From an uncultured Candidatus Melainabacteria bacterium (GTDB taxonomy: Bacteria; Cyanobacteriota; Vampirovibrionia; Gastranaerophilales; Gastranaerophilaceae), in contig CAKUUG010000026.1 of assembly GCA_934692665.1 (NCBI GenBank), positions 1-26,478 of the forward strand: a stretch of 26,478 bases of DNA, given 5' to 3'. The notes beneath the pieces are model-generated. The model worked only from the letters and a program-made list of their open reading frames with translations, had not been told where the DNA came from and did no database searches. Below are positions 15,146 through 24,098 of this stretch, piece after piece. Position 1 is the first letter of the stretch; each line of letters begins with the position of its first letter. The position numbers and the translations under genes were made by a program.

Positions 15146-16925
15146 TCGCTTTTATCTCCTCTAAAAGTTTGACTGCTTCTTCATATTCATCGAAAATCAA
15201 CAGTGCACGTCTTACATGTTCTAATGCCAGAGTTTTATATTTTAATTCAAATTCACATCTGGCAAGATTAGTAAGCAAAATATGATTTTGTGGATATTTA
15301 TCTAAAATTTTGCTAAATAAATTCATTGCATTTTCATATTCGTTTGTTTTCATATAACAAATACCGAGCATATTTAAAGTCTCGTCATCTTTTGTTGTTG
15401 TCGTTATATCAAGCAAAAACTGTTTTGCAATGTCGAATTTTTCAACAGTAAAATAGTATTTTGCAAGATGTGATTTTGCAAGGAAATTATTTGGGTCAAT
15501 TTTTATTGCATGTTGCAAAATTTCAAGAGCTTTGTCAAAATCTCTATTCAATAAATAAATATATCCATAATAAGCTAGTGCATCAGCATAATCAGGTTCA
15601 TATTTAAGAGCTTTTTCAAATGCGGATTTTGCTTCTTCAATTCTTGATAACGTCATTAAACAAACGCCCAAAGAATAATGAAATTCTGCAATATCGTCTT
15701 CTAATTCTATTGCTTTTTTCATTTCATCTAATGCCCAATCATAACAATTCATTTTTAGATATAAAACACCCAAGTCTTTATGAGCATAAGGGTTTTCAGG
15801 TTCTAATGTAATACATTTTTTGAACATTTCTTTTGCGTTGTCATAATCAAAAGTCAAAACATAATTAAATGCCAAATTATAATAAACCTCTACATCAATT
15901 TTTCCTCTTTTGATTAACGAATTGAATACTTCTATAGATTGTTCACAACGTAAAAGTTTGCGAAGGTATGCACCTTTTTTCTTTAGGTAAGCAACATTTT
16001 TTTCATCTTCTTGCAATAATATATCGATATTTGCTAATGCGTTTTCAAAATCTTGAGCGTTTTCAAGAGCTTCTATGTATGAAAGCCGATACAAAACATT
16101 ATTCGGATAAGCCGAGGTAAGATTTTTATACAAAGTAACTGCAAGAGGAATATTATTCCCTTTCAATGCACAATTAGCCAAAGTGGATAGCATAGTGGCT
16201 GTAGGTTCTTTTTCATAAGCAAGTTGAAAATACTCGATTGCTTTATCAAATTGTTCAATAGACTGGTAATATACGCCATAATTATAAATCGTAAGAGTGT
16301 TTTCTTTATCGATTTCGTATATAGAATCCAAAACCGGAAGAACATATCCAAACATTTTCATATTCATATAACAAACAGCAAGACTATTTGCGATTTGGAC
16401 ATGCGAAGGATTGAGTTTGTAAGCTTTTTCGAGATAGTTTATTGCTTTGACTGAATTTTTCTTTAGCATATATATCGTTGCAACAATATAGTATACAGAA
16501 TAGTCACATTCGATTTCTTTGTTATCAAGAATTTGCTTCATTGTGTTTATAGCTTCATCATATTGATTAAATTCAATATAAATCATTGCTAAATTTTTAT
16601 ATGCTTCTACATAATTTGGTCTAAGATTAATAACTTTTTTAAAATTATCAATTGCAAATTCTTTTTGACCTGTGCGATTGTAAGAATTTGCCAAGTAAAA
16701 GAAGCTTACTGCATCATTTTCGTCAAGCTTTACTACTTTACTGAAAACTTTTATAGCTTCTATTGGATTATCAAGATTAACCTCGCACAAACCGAGGTTT
16801 TTTAGTGCTTCTGTATTATTTTCATCTTTATCTATTATTTGTTCTAATTTTGCTTTTGCTTCCGTAAATCTTTCTGCATTTATTAAATCAAGTGCAGTAT
16901 TTAATTCTTTTTCTATATTTTCCAT
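15138..16925 (-). CDS. Large TPR-repeat protein
   Basis: 595 residues made almost wholly of tetratricopeptide repeats, about 15 or more units of 34 residues with the W/L-G-Y-A-P pattern (for example AIEYFQLAYEKEPTATML, AFEKALKYEPDYADALAYYG). There is no signal peptide or membrane segment, so it is probably cytoplasmic, a scaffold for protein-protein contacts. No enzymatic domain is attached. First gene of the TPR-trpS-peptidase-dapF block. Its ATG is preceded by TATAAT and six bases, with no Shine-Dalgarno. Confidence 0.93.
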   Translation of the reverse strand: MENIEKELNTALDLINAERFTEAKAKLEQIIDKDENNTEALKNLGLCEVNLDNPIEAIKVFSKVVKLDENDAVSFFYLANSYNRTGQKEFAIDNFKKVINLRPNYVEAYKNLAMIYIEFNQYDEAINTMKQILDNKEIECDYSVYYIVATIYMLKKNSVKAINYLEKAYKLNPSHVQIANSLAVCYMNMKMFGYVLPVLDSIYEIDKENTLTIYNYGVYYQSIEQFDKAIEYFQLAYEKEPTATMLSTLANCALKGNNIPLAVTLYKNLTSAYPNNVLYRLSYIEALENAQDFENALANIDILLQEDEKNVAYLKKKGAYLRKLLRCEQSIEVFNSLIKRGKIDVEVYYNLAFNYVLTFDYDNAKEMFKKCITLEPENPYAHKDLGVLYLKMNCYDWALDEMKKAIELEDDIAEFHYSLGVCLMTLSRIEEAKSAFEKALKYEPDYADALAYYGYIYLLNRDFDKALEILQHAIKIDPNNFLAKSHLAKYYFTVEKFDIAKQFLLDITTTTKDDETLNMLGICYMKTNEYENAMNLFSKILDKYPQNHILLTNLARCEFELKYKTLALEHVRRALLIFDEYEEAVKLLEEIKANE

Positions 16926-16931
16926 AGCAAT

Positions 16932-16960
16932 ATTATATTAAAAAAATCTATAAATTGGAA
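16932..16960 (-). promoter_or_regulatory. Promoter of the TPR-trpS operon
   Basis: Minus-strand TTCCAA (16960-16955), 17-nt spacer and TATAAT (16937-16932), with only six bases between the -10 box and the ATG at 16925. Expected transcription start is at or within a base or two of the ATG. Confidence 0.5.
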
Positions 16961-16985
16961 TTATTTTTTTGATATTATCTTTAGT

Positions 16986-17867
16986 ATGATAATTATTCCC
17001 GAAAACTTGGAAATTCACAAACCTGACAAAAGTCTAGAAAACATTGTTAACAACACAAAAATCAAAGAAAAAGTACTATTCAAAAAAGAATCTGACTTTC
17101 ACAATATTTTTGTTGTAAAAAATAATTTCGGCACTTTTTTGAAATACAAAGATACTTATCAGGCAGGATATTTTGACACCAAATACTACAGAGGAAACAT
17201 TCCTTATGTGAATTATTTTTTGCTATCTTATTTGTTAAATTCTAAAATCGAAAAAATCTTGTTTATCGGCTTTGGCTCCGGAATAATAATAAATCAATTT
17301 GAAAAACTTTTTTCAAATTTAAAAACAATCGACATAGTAGATATAGAAGAAAATGTATTTGCACTGTCTGAAAAATTTTTTAATTTCAAAATCAGCGACA
17401 AAATGAATTTTTATTTACAAGATGCAATTGTTTACTTAAAAACAACAAAGAAAAAATACGACCTAATAGTAGTTGATGTTGCAGGTGACAATGGAATAGA
17501 CGAGAGATTTGTTGAAGATGAGTATTTTGAACTCGTTAAAAAACATTTAAAGAAAAAAGGTGTTTTTATATCAAACCTTCCATCAAGCAGAGATATTTTT
17601 AATCCCAAAAACAAAGTTTTTCTTGAAATTTTAGATAGATACAAGAAAAACTTTAGCGATATTTCACTGTTTAATGGAGAAACATCAAACAAAATATATT
17701 ACAAAACCTTTTTTAATATAGACAAGCCCGTATTCGACATAACAAATGCAATTTTGTTTTCTTCTTGCTTTGAACAAAATTTTTCTTTAGACAAAAAAAT
17801 CGACAAGTTGTTTAACATTTCAAGCAATGATTATTTATCCGACAAAATTGAAATTCAAAGAAATTAA
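16986..17867 (+). CDS. Spermidine-synthase-like (SAM-fold) protein
   Basis: 293 residues with a Rossmann methyltransferase-like fold of the spermine/spermidine synthase family. Visible: KILFIGFGSGIII (90-101, nucleotide loop), the acidic IDIVDIEENVFALSEKF after it, YLQDAIVYL, and YDLIVVDVAGDNG (about 158-170) where the aminopropyltransferase gate residues would lie. The family active-site pattern is not fully matched, so it could be a methyltransferase rather than a polyamine synthase. It is divergent from the TPR gene; TATTAT lies seven bases before the ATG and no Shine-Dalgarno is seen. No speA/speD-like partner is nearby. Confidence 0.72.
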   Translation: MIIIPENLEIHKPDKSLENIVNNTKIKEKVLFKKESDFHNIFVVKNNFGTFLKYKDTYQAGYFDTKYYRGNIPYVNYFLLSYLLNSKIEKILFIGFGSGIIINQFEKLFSNLKTIDIVDIEENVFALSEKFFNFKISDKMNFYLQDAIVYLKTTKKKYDLIVVDVAGDNGIDERFVEDEYFELVKKHLKKKGVFISNLPSSRDIFNPKNKVFLEILDRYKKNFSDISLFNGETSNKIYYKTFFNIDKPVFDITNAILFSSCFEQNFSLDKKIDKLFNISSNDYLSDKIEIQRN

Positions 17868-17874
17868 AAAATAT

Positions 17875-17902
17875 TTTTCAAGCAAAACTTTTATGTTAAA
17901 AT
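17875..17902 (+). promoter_or_regulatory. Candidate promoter of the glucokinase-holA-holB operon
   Basis: TTTTCA (17875-17880), 16-nt spacer, TAAAAT (17897-17902). The transcript would carry the strong Shine-Dalgarno AAGGAGG (17918-17924), 4 nt from the ATG at 17929. Confidence 0.4.
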
Positions 17903-17928
17903 CGATTTATATAGTTTAAGGAGGCTAA

Positions 17929-18882
17929 ATGAAAAAGTACAGAATTGGTGTCGATATTGGCGGAACAAATATAAAAATTGCTCTTGTTGATTTTGATGGA
18001 AAAATTGCATATTCAAACACCACTCCGACTCGTGCAGAAATGGGCTATGAAGCAGGTGTAAACAACATAAAACAAGCAATAAAAGACATAATGTCCGAAT
18101 CATCTACTGATTCAAAATCTATAGAAGCTATAGGTTTTGGTTTACCCGGACAAATTGATTATAAAGAAGGAGTAGTAAAAAATTTACCCAATATTCCAGG
18201 CTGGGTAAACGTACCTTTAGCAAAAATTATCGAAGATGAATTTTCAATCCCAACAAAACTGGACAACGATGTACGTTGTGCAGCATTGGGTGAGTTGAAC
18301 TTTGGTGCAGGTATAGGCTGCAATAATATGATATGCATTACAATCGGTACAGGTATAGGTTCCGGTATAATTTTAAATGGAAAATTAATCAGAGGTGCAT
18401 CAAATGCAGCAGGTGAAATAGGACACATTAAAATGTCTTTAAATGACGGTCCTTTATGCGGTTGTGGTGATTATGGATGTTTTGAAGCTTATGCTTCAGG
18501 TCCTGCAATTGTTACAATGGCAAAAGAATACATATCAGGCGGAAAATCGGCAAAATACAAAGAAATGGCACAAGATGGTGCAATTACTCCATATTTTGTT
18601 GCACAAGCAGCTCTTGCCGGTGATGCTGTTTCTATTCAAATATTTAAACAAATGGGTAAAATAATCGGAGTCGGCTTGTCTTCTGTAATCAATCTTTTAA
18701 ACCCGGAAAGAATAATTATAGGTGGTGGCGTTGCAGATGCAGGAGAAATCTTGCTTGAGCCAATCAGAAAAACTATTTTAGATAGAGCAATGCCTATTCA
18801 AGCACAAGCAGTAGAAATCGTACCTGCACAATTAGCAAATACAGCAGGTGTGATTGGTGCAAGTTTATTAATCAATAGCTAG
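17929..18882 (+). CDS. glcK: ROK-family glucokinase
   Basis: Phosphorylates glucose (ATP-dependent) in the ROK superfamily; 317 residues and no N-terminal HTH, so a kinase and not a repressor. The ATP-phosphate loop is DIGGTN (9-14), the substrate block LDNDVRCAALGELNFGAG, and the ROK zinc site uses H166 with C177, C179 and C184 (CGCGDYGC). The start has AAGGAGG at 17918-17924. It heads the glcK-holA-holB-DUF3326 cluster, but a metabolic kinase next to replication genes gives no obvious functional link. Confidence 0.93.
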   Translation: MKKYRIGVDIGGTNIKIALVDFDGKIAYSNTTPTRAEMGYEAGVNNIKQAIKDIMSESSTDSKSIEAIGFGLPGQIDYKEGVVKNLPNIPGWVNVPLAKIIEDEFSIPTKLDNDVRCAALGELNFGAGIGCNNMICITIGTGIGSGIILNGKLIRGASNAAGEIGHIKMSLNDGPLCGCGDYGCFEAYASGPAIVTMAKEYISGGKSAKYKEMAQDGAITPYFVAQAALAGDAVSIQIFKQMGKIIGVGLSSVINLLNPERIIIGGGVADAGEILLEPIRKTILDRAMPIQAQAVEIVPAQLANTAGVIGASLLINS

Positions 18883-18890
18883 AAAGAATT

Positions 18891-19892
18891 ATGCCATTAT
18901 ATTTTTTGTGGGGTGATGAAGATTTTTTAATCGAACGCCACATTGAAAAAATCAAAAACGAAGTATTAAAAGGTGAAGTCAACGAAATAAACTACAAAAA
19001 AGTTGACTCACCTTCTTTTCCTTTGTTTAGTGAATTGATTAGAACAAATTCTATGATGTTTGGAAACACAGTGATTGTCATCAAATGTCAGAATTATTTT
19101 TTAACTTCTAAAAACAAAAAAGAACTGGATGATAAACAAACATCAGAATTGATAAATGCTTTTCAAAACATTCAAGACACGGTGCATATTGTTTTGGTGT
19201 GCTTAACTCCGAGAGGAGAAAAGAAAAAACCGGATTCAAGAAAAAAACTGTTCAAAGAAATACAAAAACTAACAAAACCTATTGAATTTCCATCATACCG
19301 GAACTATGAAGAATACAAACTCATACCAATTATTAAAAAAATAGCACAAGAACTTGAAATAAAAATACAAGACCAAGAATGTTCCCTACTTATACAAACA
19401 ACAGGAAGCGAGCTTCGAAATCTCTATTCTCAATTAGAAAAATTGAAATTATATGCATATCCGGAAATCAATATAACTTCAAAAATGATAGAAAACATCA
19501 CAACAAGCACAACTGATGTTTTTTCGATTCTTGATTTTGTATTAAAAAAAGACTACCCATCTGCATTAAATTTGATTTCACAAATATTGCAGAAAGAACA
19601 CTATTTGCCTTCATTTGCACTTTTGCAAACAATGATAAATAATCTTTTGAAAACAAAAATATTATATTCAGCAAACTATTCTTCTTTTGATATTGCAAGC
19701 AAAACCGGACAAAATGAGTTCGTTGTTAAAAAAAATCTTGAAAAAATTAAAAATACCTCTCTTAATGATTTAACAAAATTAAAAATAAATTTAACTGTAG
19801 TTGATTACTTGTTAAAAAACGGAACTATAAAAGAACCTAAGCTGGGGTATGAAATGGCGTTTTTATCCGAAGACTTGAGGGAGCATTTATGA
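18891..19892 (+). CDS. holA: DNA polymerase III delta subunit
   Basis: Clamp-loader wrench that opens the beta clamp; 333 residues, as expected. The N-terminus PLYFLWGDEDFLIERHIEKIK is the family start, followed by the AAA+-like fold with no nucleotide-binding loop, the STTDVFSILDFVLKKD segment and the C-terminal collar helices (QTMINNLLKTKILY). Starts 8 bases after glcK and overlaps holB by 4 nt (ATGA). Confidence 0.93.
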   Translation: MPLYFLWGDEDFLIERHIEKIKNEVLKGEVNEINYKKVDSPSFPLFSELIRTNSMMFGNTVIVIKCQNYFLTSKNKKELDDKQTSELINAFQNIQDTVHIVLVCLTPRGEKKKPDSRKKLFKEIQKLTKPIEFPSYRNYEEYKLIPIIKKIAQELEIKIQDQECSLLIQTTGSELRNLYSQLEKLKLYAYPEINITSKMIENITTSTTDVFSILDFVLKKDYPSALNLISQILQKEHYLPSFALLQTMINNLLKTKILYSANYSSFDIASKTGQNEFVVKKNLEKIKNTSLNDLTKLKINLTVVDYLLKNGTIKEPKLGYEMAFLSEDLREHL

Positions 19893-20812
19893 TAAACGAG
19901 TTTTTTAAAGAAAAATCTCCTTTTTGTTATAACTACTTTTCTATATTATTTGAACAGATAAAAGAAAACAAACGTGATTTTCCGCAAGCAATTATTTTTG
20001 AAGGAATAGATACAAAACTCCAATATTTGTTTTCATTAGAACTGGCAAGAATTTTAAATTGCACATCAGACGAAAACTGTACAAATTGCAAATGGATAAA
20101 AAGTTTCTCACATCCTGCCGTAAATAATGTTTCACAAATTCATTTCAAATCAGAAGACGACACGGCAAAAACTGTAATTTCCGTTAAACAAGCAAGAGAA
20201 ATCGAAAGCAATTTAAAAATAACATCAGATTATCACAGATTTTTTATATTTTTTTCTTCAAAAGAATATGAATACGACGATTTTGAATTATCTGATTTTG
20301 AAAAATTGGGATATTCTACCCAGATTAACTTTTCAATTGAACCACTGGAGATTTCTACATTCAATCCGGCAACACTAAATGCTCTTTTAAAATCAGTAGA
20401 AGAACCCCCAAAAAATACAACTTTTGTATTTTTAACAAAATCAAGAGAAAATATTTTACCGACAATAACCTCCAGATGCTTGGTTTTTAAACTGAGTTCA
20501 AATTCTGCTTTTCAGACAAATGAAAAAATAAAAGAATTGGCTTCATTTTATTTTAATTTAAGTTATCAAAATGCCTATGAAATTTCAGAAAAAATAATAA
20601 ATTTTTCAATAGAAAATCAATTAGATATCAAAGATACATTGAATGAAATAAATTGTTACTTAAAAGATTTGATTCAGCAAAATCCATCTTCGTACTTAAA
20701 AATAATAAACGATATCAAAATAATAAACCAAGCAACAAAAATGATAAAATCAAAAGTAAACGAAAAAAATGCTATAGAAACAATGCTTTTTAGATTAGTG
20801 AGAGGTTATTGA
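19889..20812 (+). CDS. holB: DNA polymerase III delta' subunit
   Basis: Clamp-loader stator; 307 residues. The Walker A loop is lost (FEGIDTKLQYLF in its place), so this subunit is not expected to bind ATP, as in many delta' proteins. C58, C64 and C67 (CTSDENCTNC) form a reduced zinc finger with only three of the usual four cysteines visible. NALLKSVEEPPKNTTFVFLT and TITSRCLVF (SRC 195-197) keep the sensor and arginine-finger region. Overlaps holA by 4 nt; the holA-holB pairing supports both calls. Confidence 0.92.
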   Translation: MINEFFKEKSPFCYNYFSILFEQIKENKRDFPQAIIFEGIDTKLQYLFSLELARILNCTSDENCTNCKWIKSFSHPAVNNVSQIHFKSEDDTAKTVISVKQAREIESNLKITSDYHRFFIFFSSKEYEYDDFELSDFEKLGYSTQINFSIEPLEISTFNPATLNALLKSVEEPPKNTTFVFLTKSRENILPTITSRCLVFKLSSNSAFQTNEKIKELASFYFNLSYQNAYEISEKIINFSIENQLDIKDTLNEINCYLKDLIQQNPSSYLKIINDIKIINQATKMIKSKVNEKNAIETMLFRLVRGY

Positions 20813-21807
20813 TGAAAAATTTTAATAACAAGCCAATAATCGCAATCTCTCTTCCAACAGGAATAGGTGCCAATATTGGCGGATATGCGGGGGATTTTGG
20901 ATATATTGCAAGAGAATTTTCAAAATATTTTTACACAATCATAAATCCAAACGCCGTTAATGGCGGCATCTTAAGTGCGATTAATTACGATATGGGTTAT
21001 TTGGAAGGATATTTGTTTGATGAATTTTTCAAAGGAAACATGGGAATCATTCCCAAAAAACCTTATGAAACAAACAAAATCGGTGTAATTTTTGATTATG
21101 CAATTCCAAAAAATATTCTAAATGTACATCTAAACACAATTAATGCTCTAAAAATGGTGCAAGGAATAGAAACAATAGCCATTGAATACACAACAAAAGA
21201 AGTTGGAATTGAAATAAAAATCGAAAATGGAATCTCATCAGGCAGTATAAAAAATCCCAACGAACTTTTAAATTGCAGCAAAAAATTAATCAAAAAAGGT
21301 GCAGAAGCAATTGCTGTTGTTTGTTATTTTAATGAAGATGCAGAAGATGAAAACTATTCAAATGCAGATGGAATTGATCCTATCGGAGGAATAGAGGCTG
21401 TTATTTCGCATTTAATTACAAAAGAATTTAAAATTCCATGTGCTCATGCTCCGGCTTTTTTAGATATTGATATTTCAGAAAAAATAGAAAATCCCAAAGT
21501 TTCTTCAGAGTTGATAAGTTCAACTTATTTGCCTTGTATTATACAGGGGCTTTCTATTGCACCAAAAATCGTTACCAAATACAAAAAAGATGCTATTTTT
21601 AATAAAGACGTCCGGTATTTAATTGGTCTATATGATGCGATGGGTTCATCTTCTGTGTTATCATGCATAGAAAATAAAATAAACATCGCTGCTATAAAAA
21701 ATGATTCCGCATTAAACGTTACGCCTAACAAAATAGGGTTTAATGATTCAAAAGTGTTTGAAAGTTATGAAAAATGCCTAAAGACAATAACAAAACGCCT
21801 TCTGTAA
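20812..21807 (+). CDS. DUF3326 family protein
   Basis: About 331 residues. The N-terminus PTGIGANIGGYAGD, the INPNAVNGG block, MGYLEGYLFDEFF and NKIGVIFDYAI are the pattern I know from DUF3326, a family of unknown function found in cyanobacteria and plants. A later segment (GIDPIGGIEAVISHLI) and PCAHAPAFLD are also typical. Start: ATG at 20812, inside the holB stop, with AGAGG six nt upstream; a TTG one codon earlier is less likely. No catalytic residues are known. Confidence 0.8.
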   Translation: MKNFNNKPIIAISLPTGIGANIGGYAGDFGYIAREFSKYFYTIINPNAVNGGILSAINYDMGYLEGYLFDEFFKGNMGIIPKKPYETNKIGVIFDYAIPKNILNVHLNTINALKMVQGIETIAIEYTTKEVGIEIKIENGISSGSIKNPNELLNCSKKLIKKGAEAIAVVCYFNEDAEDENYSNADGIDPIGGIEAVISHLITKEFKIPCAHAPAFLDIDISEKIENPKVSSELISSTYLPCIIQGLSIAPKIVTKYKKDAIFNKDVRYLIGLYDAMGSSSVLSCIENKINIAAIKNDSALNVTPNKIGFNDSKVFESYEKCLKTITKRLL

Positions 21808-22592
21808 ATATATTAGCAATTTTAGTCAGAGTGATATTAATTATAATCACAGCTGCTTTGGCTATACTAATAATTTGGCTTTATTTTAATGTTTATAAGC
21901 CGGAAGAAAAAAGATTCATAAAAAACTCCAGATTTGCCTACAATCAAATTTCAAGCATAATCCATGAAATATACAAAGAAAAGCAATATGTCTATGAAAA
22001 ACCAAGTGAATACAGGGATTCAGTTTGTGAAATATTAGCAAAAAAATTATCTCAAACAACAGGCAACTGTATCCAAAGTCCAACAGGAATGCCGCAATTA
22101 AATTTTGTTATTAAAAAAACAAAAATTGCAATATACGGTCTTGAAAGACCATCTGTTTCTGAAGATAAAAACAATATAATAAAAGAATTTATTATCGACG
22201 TAGATGGAGAAGAAAAAGGAGAAAACGAAGTAGGAAAAGATAGAGTTCCTGTTCAAATACATTCAACAGGCAGAATGGGTGGAAGGCTAATGCCTGTAAA
22301 CTGCAATGTAAAAGATATGATAAATTATGGAATGCCAATAAGCAAATCCTGCCCCATGGGTACAGAACTGAATTTTCTTACATCAACCATTCCGTTTAGT
22401 TTTGATATAAATCAAATAGGTTCAACCGAAGGAAAAATCAAAAAAATCACTTCTAGTGTATCTTTTGCAAGGGCAGATTGTGCAGCGTTTGGAGGAGAGA
22501 TTTTAGGGGATGAATATTGCAACGACAAAGGAATATATTGGCTCAAACGCTGTTACGAAGAATATTACTGCGGCTTTGAACCTACAAAATAA
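21774..22592 (+). CDS. Pilin-like membrane-anchored protein
   Basis: 272 residues. A long hydrophobic helix covers about 12-40, followed by a helical neck (RFIKNSRFAYNQISSII), like the N-terminal stalk of type IV pilins or pseudopilins. The middle has EFIIDVDGEEKGENEVGKDRV, resembling the D-x-N-G..GPN..G.D tail block of pseudopilin-type proteins in this lineage. Four or more cysteines near the end suggest disulfides. The prepilin peptidase motif (G followed by F-T-x-x-E) is missing, so it would not be processed normally. It overlaps DUF3326 by 34 nt in another frame with no clear Shine-Dalgarno. The pilin call is an inference. Confidence 0.62.
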   Translation: MPKDNNKTPSVNILAILVRVILIIITAALAILIIWLYFNVYKPEEKRFIKNSRFAYNQISSIIHEIYKEKQYVYEKPSEYRDSVCEILAKKLSQTTGNCIQSPTGMPQLNFVIKKTKIAIYGLERPSVSEDKNNIIKEFIIDVDGEEKGENEVGKDRVPVQIHSTGRMGGRLMPVNCNVKDMINYGMPISKSCPMGTELNFLTSTIPFSFDINQIGSTEGKIKKITSSVSFARADCAAFGGEILGDEYCNDKGIYWLKRCYEEYYCGFEPTK

Positions 22593-22610
22593 TTTTGTTC
22601 AAAATGGTAA

Positions 22611-22639
22611 TTGAATAAAATTGTTAAAGAAGTTATAAT
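22611..22639 (+). promoter_or_regulatory. Sigma-70-type promoter of the 22666 gene
   Basis: TTGAAT (22611-22616), 17-nt spacer, perfect TATAAT (22634-22639). The predicted transcript starts about 20 bases before ATG 22666 and carries AAAGG (22651-22655). Confidence 0.6.
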
Positions 22640-22665
22640 TTATAAAAAAGAAAGGCAAAACAATA

Positions 22666-22893
22666 ATGGATTTATCTATTTTATTAATTTTTATGATTAT
22701 GATAATTACAATGACCTGGTTATTTGTATCATTGATTTTGTATTTTGTACCCATTATTGTTGCTTATGTTAGAAGACACAACAATATTTTAGCAATAAGT
22801 TTACTAAATATAGTATTAGGTTGGACTTTTGCAGGGTGGCTTGCTGCACTTTTGTGGTCATTAAATTCAGATATAAAACAGGAAGAAGACTAA
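22666..22893 (+). CDS. Superinfection-immunity-type small membrane protein (PF14373-like)
   Basis: 75 residues with two transmembrane helices. The second half, YFVPIIVAYVRRHNNILAISLLNIVLGWTFAGWLAALLWSL read as motifs (P.I.A..R.H.N, then LN..LGWT..GW..ALLW), matches the T4 Imm-type family (Imm_superinfect). In phage this protein blocks DNA entry of a second phage; many bacteria carry family members of unknown role. It has its own promoter and overlaps the tsaB stop by 4 nt in convergent fashion. Confidence 0.85.
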   Translation: MDLSILLIFMIMIITMTWLFVSLILYFVPIIVAYVRRHNNILAISLLNIVLGWTFAGWLAALLWSLNSDIKQEED

Positions 22894-23501
22894 AATACAG
22901 GTGGCGTTTGAATGTAGTTTGCTTCTGTTTTTAAATAATCAAATTCGCTTTTGTCTTTAGCTGATATGTATCTATCTTTTGCCAATTTCAACATAGTAAT
23001 TGCTATATTTTTGTTTTCATCTTCATAACAAAGAGCGTTTTTAAAATATTCTTTAGAATTTTTATCGACAAGAATTTTGTCGGCTTCATTTGTATAATCT
23101 TCTATTTTTTCTTTCAAAATCAACTCAATCTTGTCTTTTGTGCCAACAAAAAACATATCACGTCTTGCATCCATAATGAGTTTGTTACAGTTGTACGTTT
23201 CAAGTAAAATTTTTGCAGTATCTAGGGGAACAAGAGGTTTTTTTAATTCACCTGCAATTATTTTTGCAATACTCAAAGCAACTCGAATCCCCGTAAAACT
23301 TCCAGGACCACAGTTTACTGTCACAAAATCTAAATCATCAAATTTCAAATCGTTAGATGAAAAAATATCTTTTAACTCTTGAATCAAATACAAACTATGA
23401 TAATTCTCGTCCGATTTTATTGTTTTTTCAATAATTTTTTCGCCAAATTGAACAGCCAAATATGTTTTATCTAAAGCAGAACAAAAAGCCAATATATTCA
23501 T
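22890..23501 (-). CDS. tsaB: tRNA t6A biosynthesis protein TsaB
   Basis: Scaffold partner of TsaD in making N6-threonylcarbamoyl-adenosine at A37 of tRNAs; 203 residues. The ASKHA fold shows the N-terminal MNILAFCSALDKTYLAV strand pair and the family hallmark GPGSFTGIR (65-73). The C-terminal part is short and divergent. It starts inside the last codons of tsaE (4-nt overlap), so translation is coupled. tsaD is not in the window. Confidence 0.94.
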   Translation of the reverse strand: MNILAFCSALDKTYLAVQFGEKIIEKTIKSDENYHSLYLIQELKDIFSSNDLKFDDLDFVTVNCGPGSFTGIRVALSIAKIIAGELKKPLVPLDTAKILLETYNCNKLIMDARRDMFFVGTKDKIELILKEKIEDYTNEADKILVDKNSKEYFKNALCYEDENKNIAITMLKLAKDRYISAKDKSEFDYLKTEANYIQTPPVF

Positions 23502-23980
23502 AGTTTTTCCATTTCTTTTTCAAATTTATTCAAAAATTCTATACTTTCATTTTCAAAAGCACTAAACTCAAAAATTCTCTTGTCAATATCGTTTTCATCA
23601 TAAGAAACGTTGATTTTAAGCGAATTTTTAGGTATTTCATTATGTGCAAAATCAGCCCACTCAATAAAAGTCAACACACCTTTTTTTGAATATTCTCTTA
23701 ACTCTGAAACAACAGACTTCAAGCCTTTTTCTTCCAATCTATACAAATCAAAGTGATAAATAGGCATTTTTTTTGACTTGTACTCATTCAAAATAACAAA
23801 ACTGGGACTTGTAACTTTTTCATTTACATCCATATATTCTAAAACATTTCTTACAAATTGCGTTTTTCCTGCACCAATATCTCCCGTTAATGTGACAAAT
23901 AATCCATTATCATTAAGAGAATTGTAGAATGCTTTAGCGATTTTTTTCGTATCTTGCAAATTTTTTGATATAAATTTCAT
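23498..23980 (-). CDS. tsaE: tRNA t6A biosynthesis ATPase TsaE
   Basis: ATPase that drives turnover of the TsaBD complex; 160 residues. Walker A is GDIGAGKT (33-40); the following TSPSFVILNEY and IYHFDLYRLEE blocks are family signatures, with FIEWAD later. It is first in tsaE-tsaB. The ATG is preceded by TAGAAT and six bases, with no Shine-Dalgarno, again like a leaderless start. Confidence 0.95.
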   Translation of the reverse strand: MKFISKNLQDTKKIAKAFYNSLNDNGLFVTLTGDIGAGKTQFVRNVLEYMDVNEKVTSPSFVILNEYKSKKMPIYHFDLYRLEEKGLKSVVSELREYSKKGVLTFIEWADFAHNEIPKNSLKINVSYDENDIDKRIFEFSAFENESIEFLNKFEKEMEKL

Positions 23981-24098
23981 ACAACAATTCTACATTAAAA
24001 AAATATTAATATTTGTAAATAAATTAAAAAATTACTAAAGTTATAAAGACAAAATGACGAATAGTAAATTGAGGTTAGTTAATATAAGGATGATAAAG

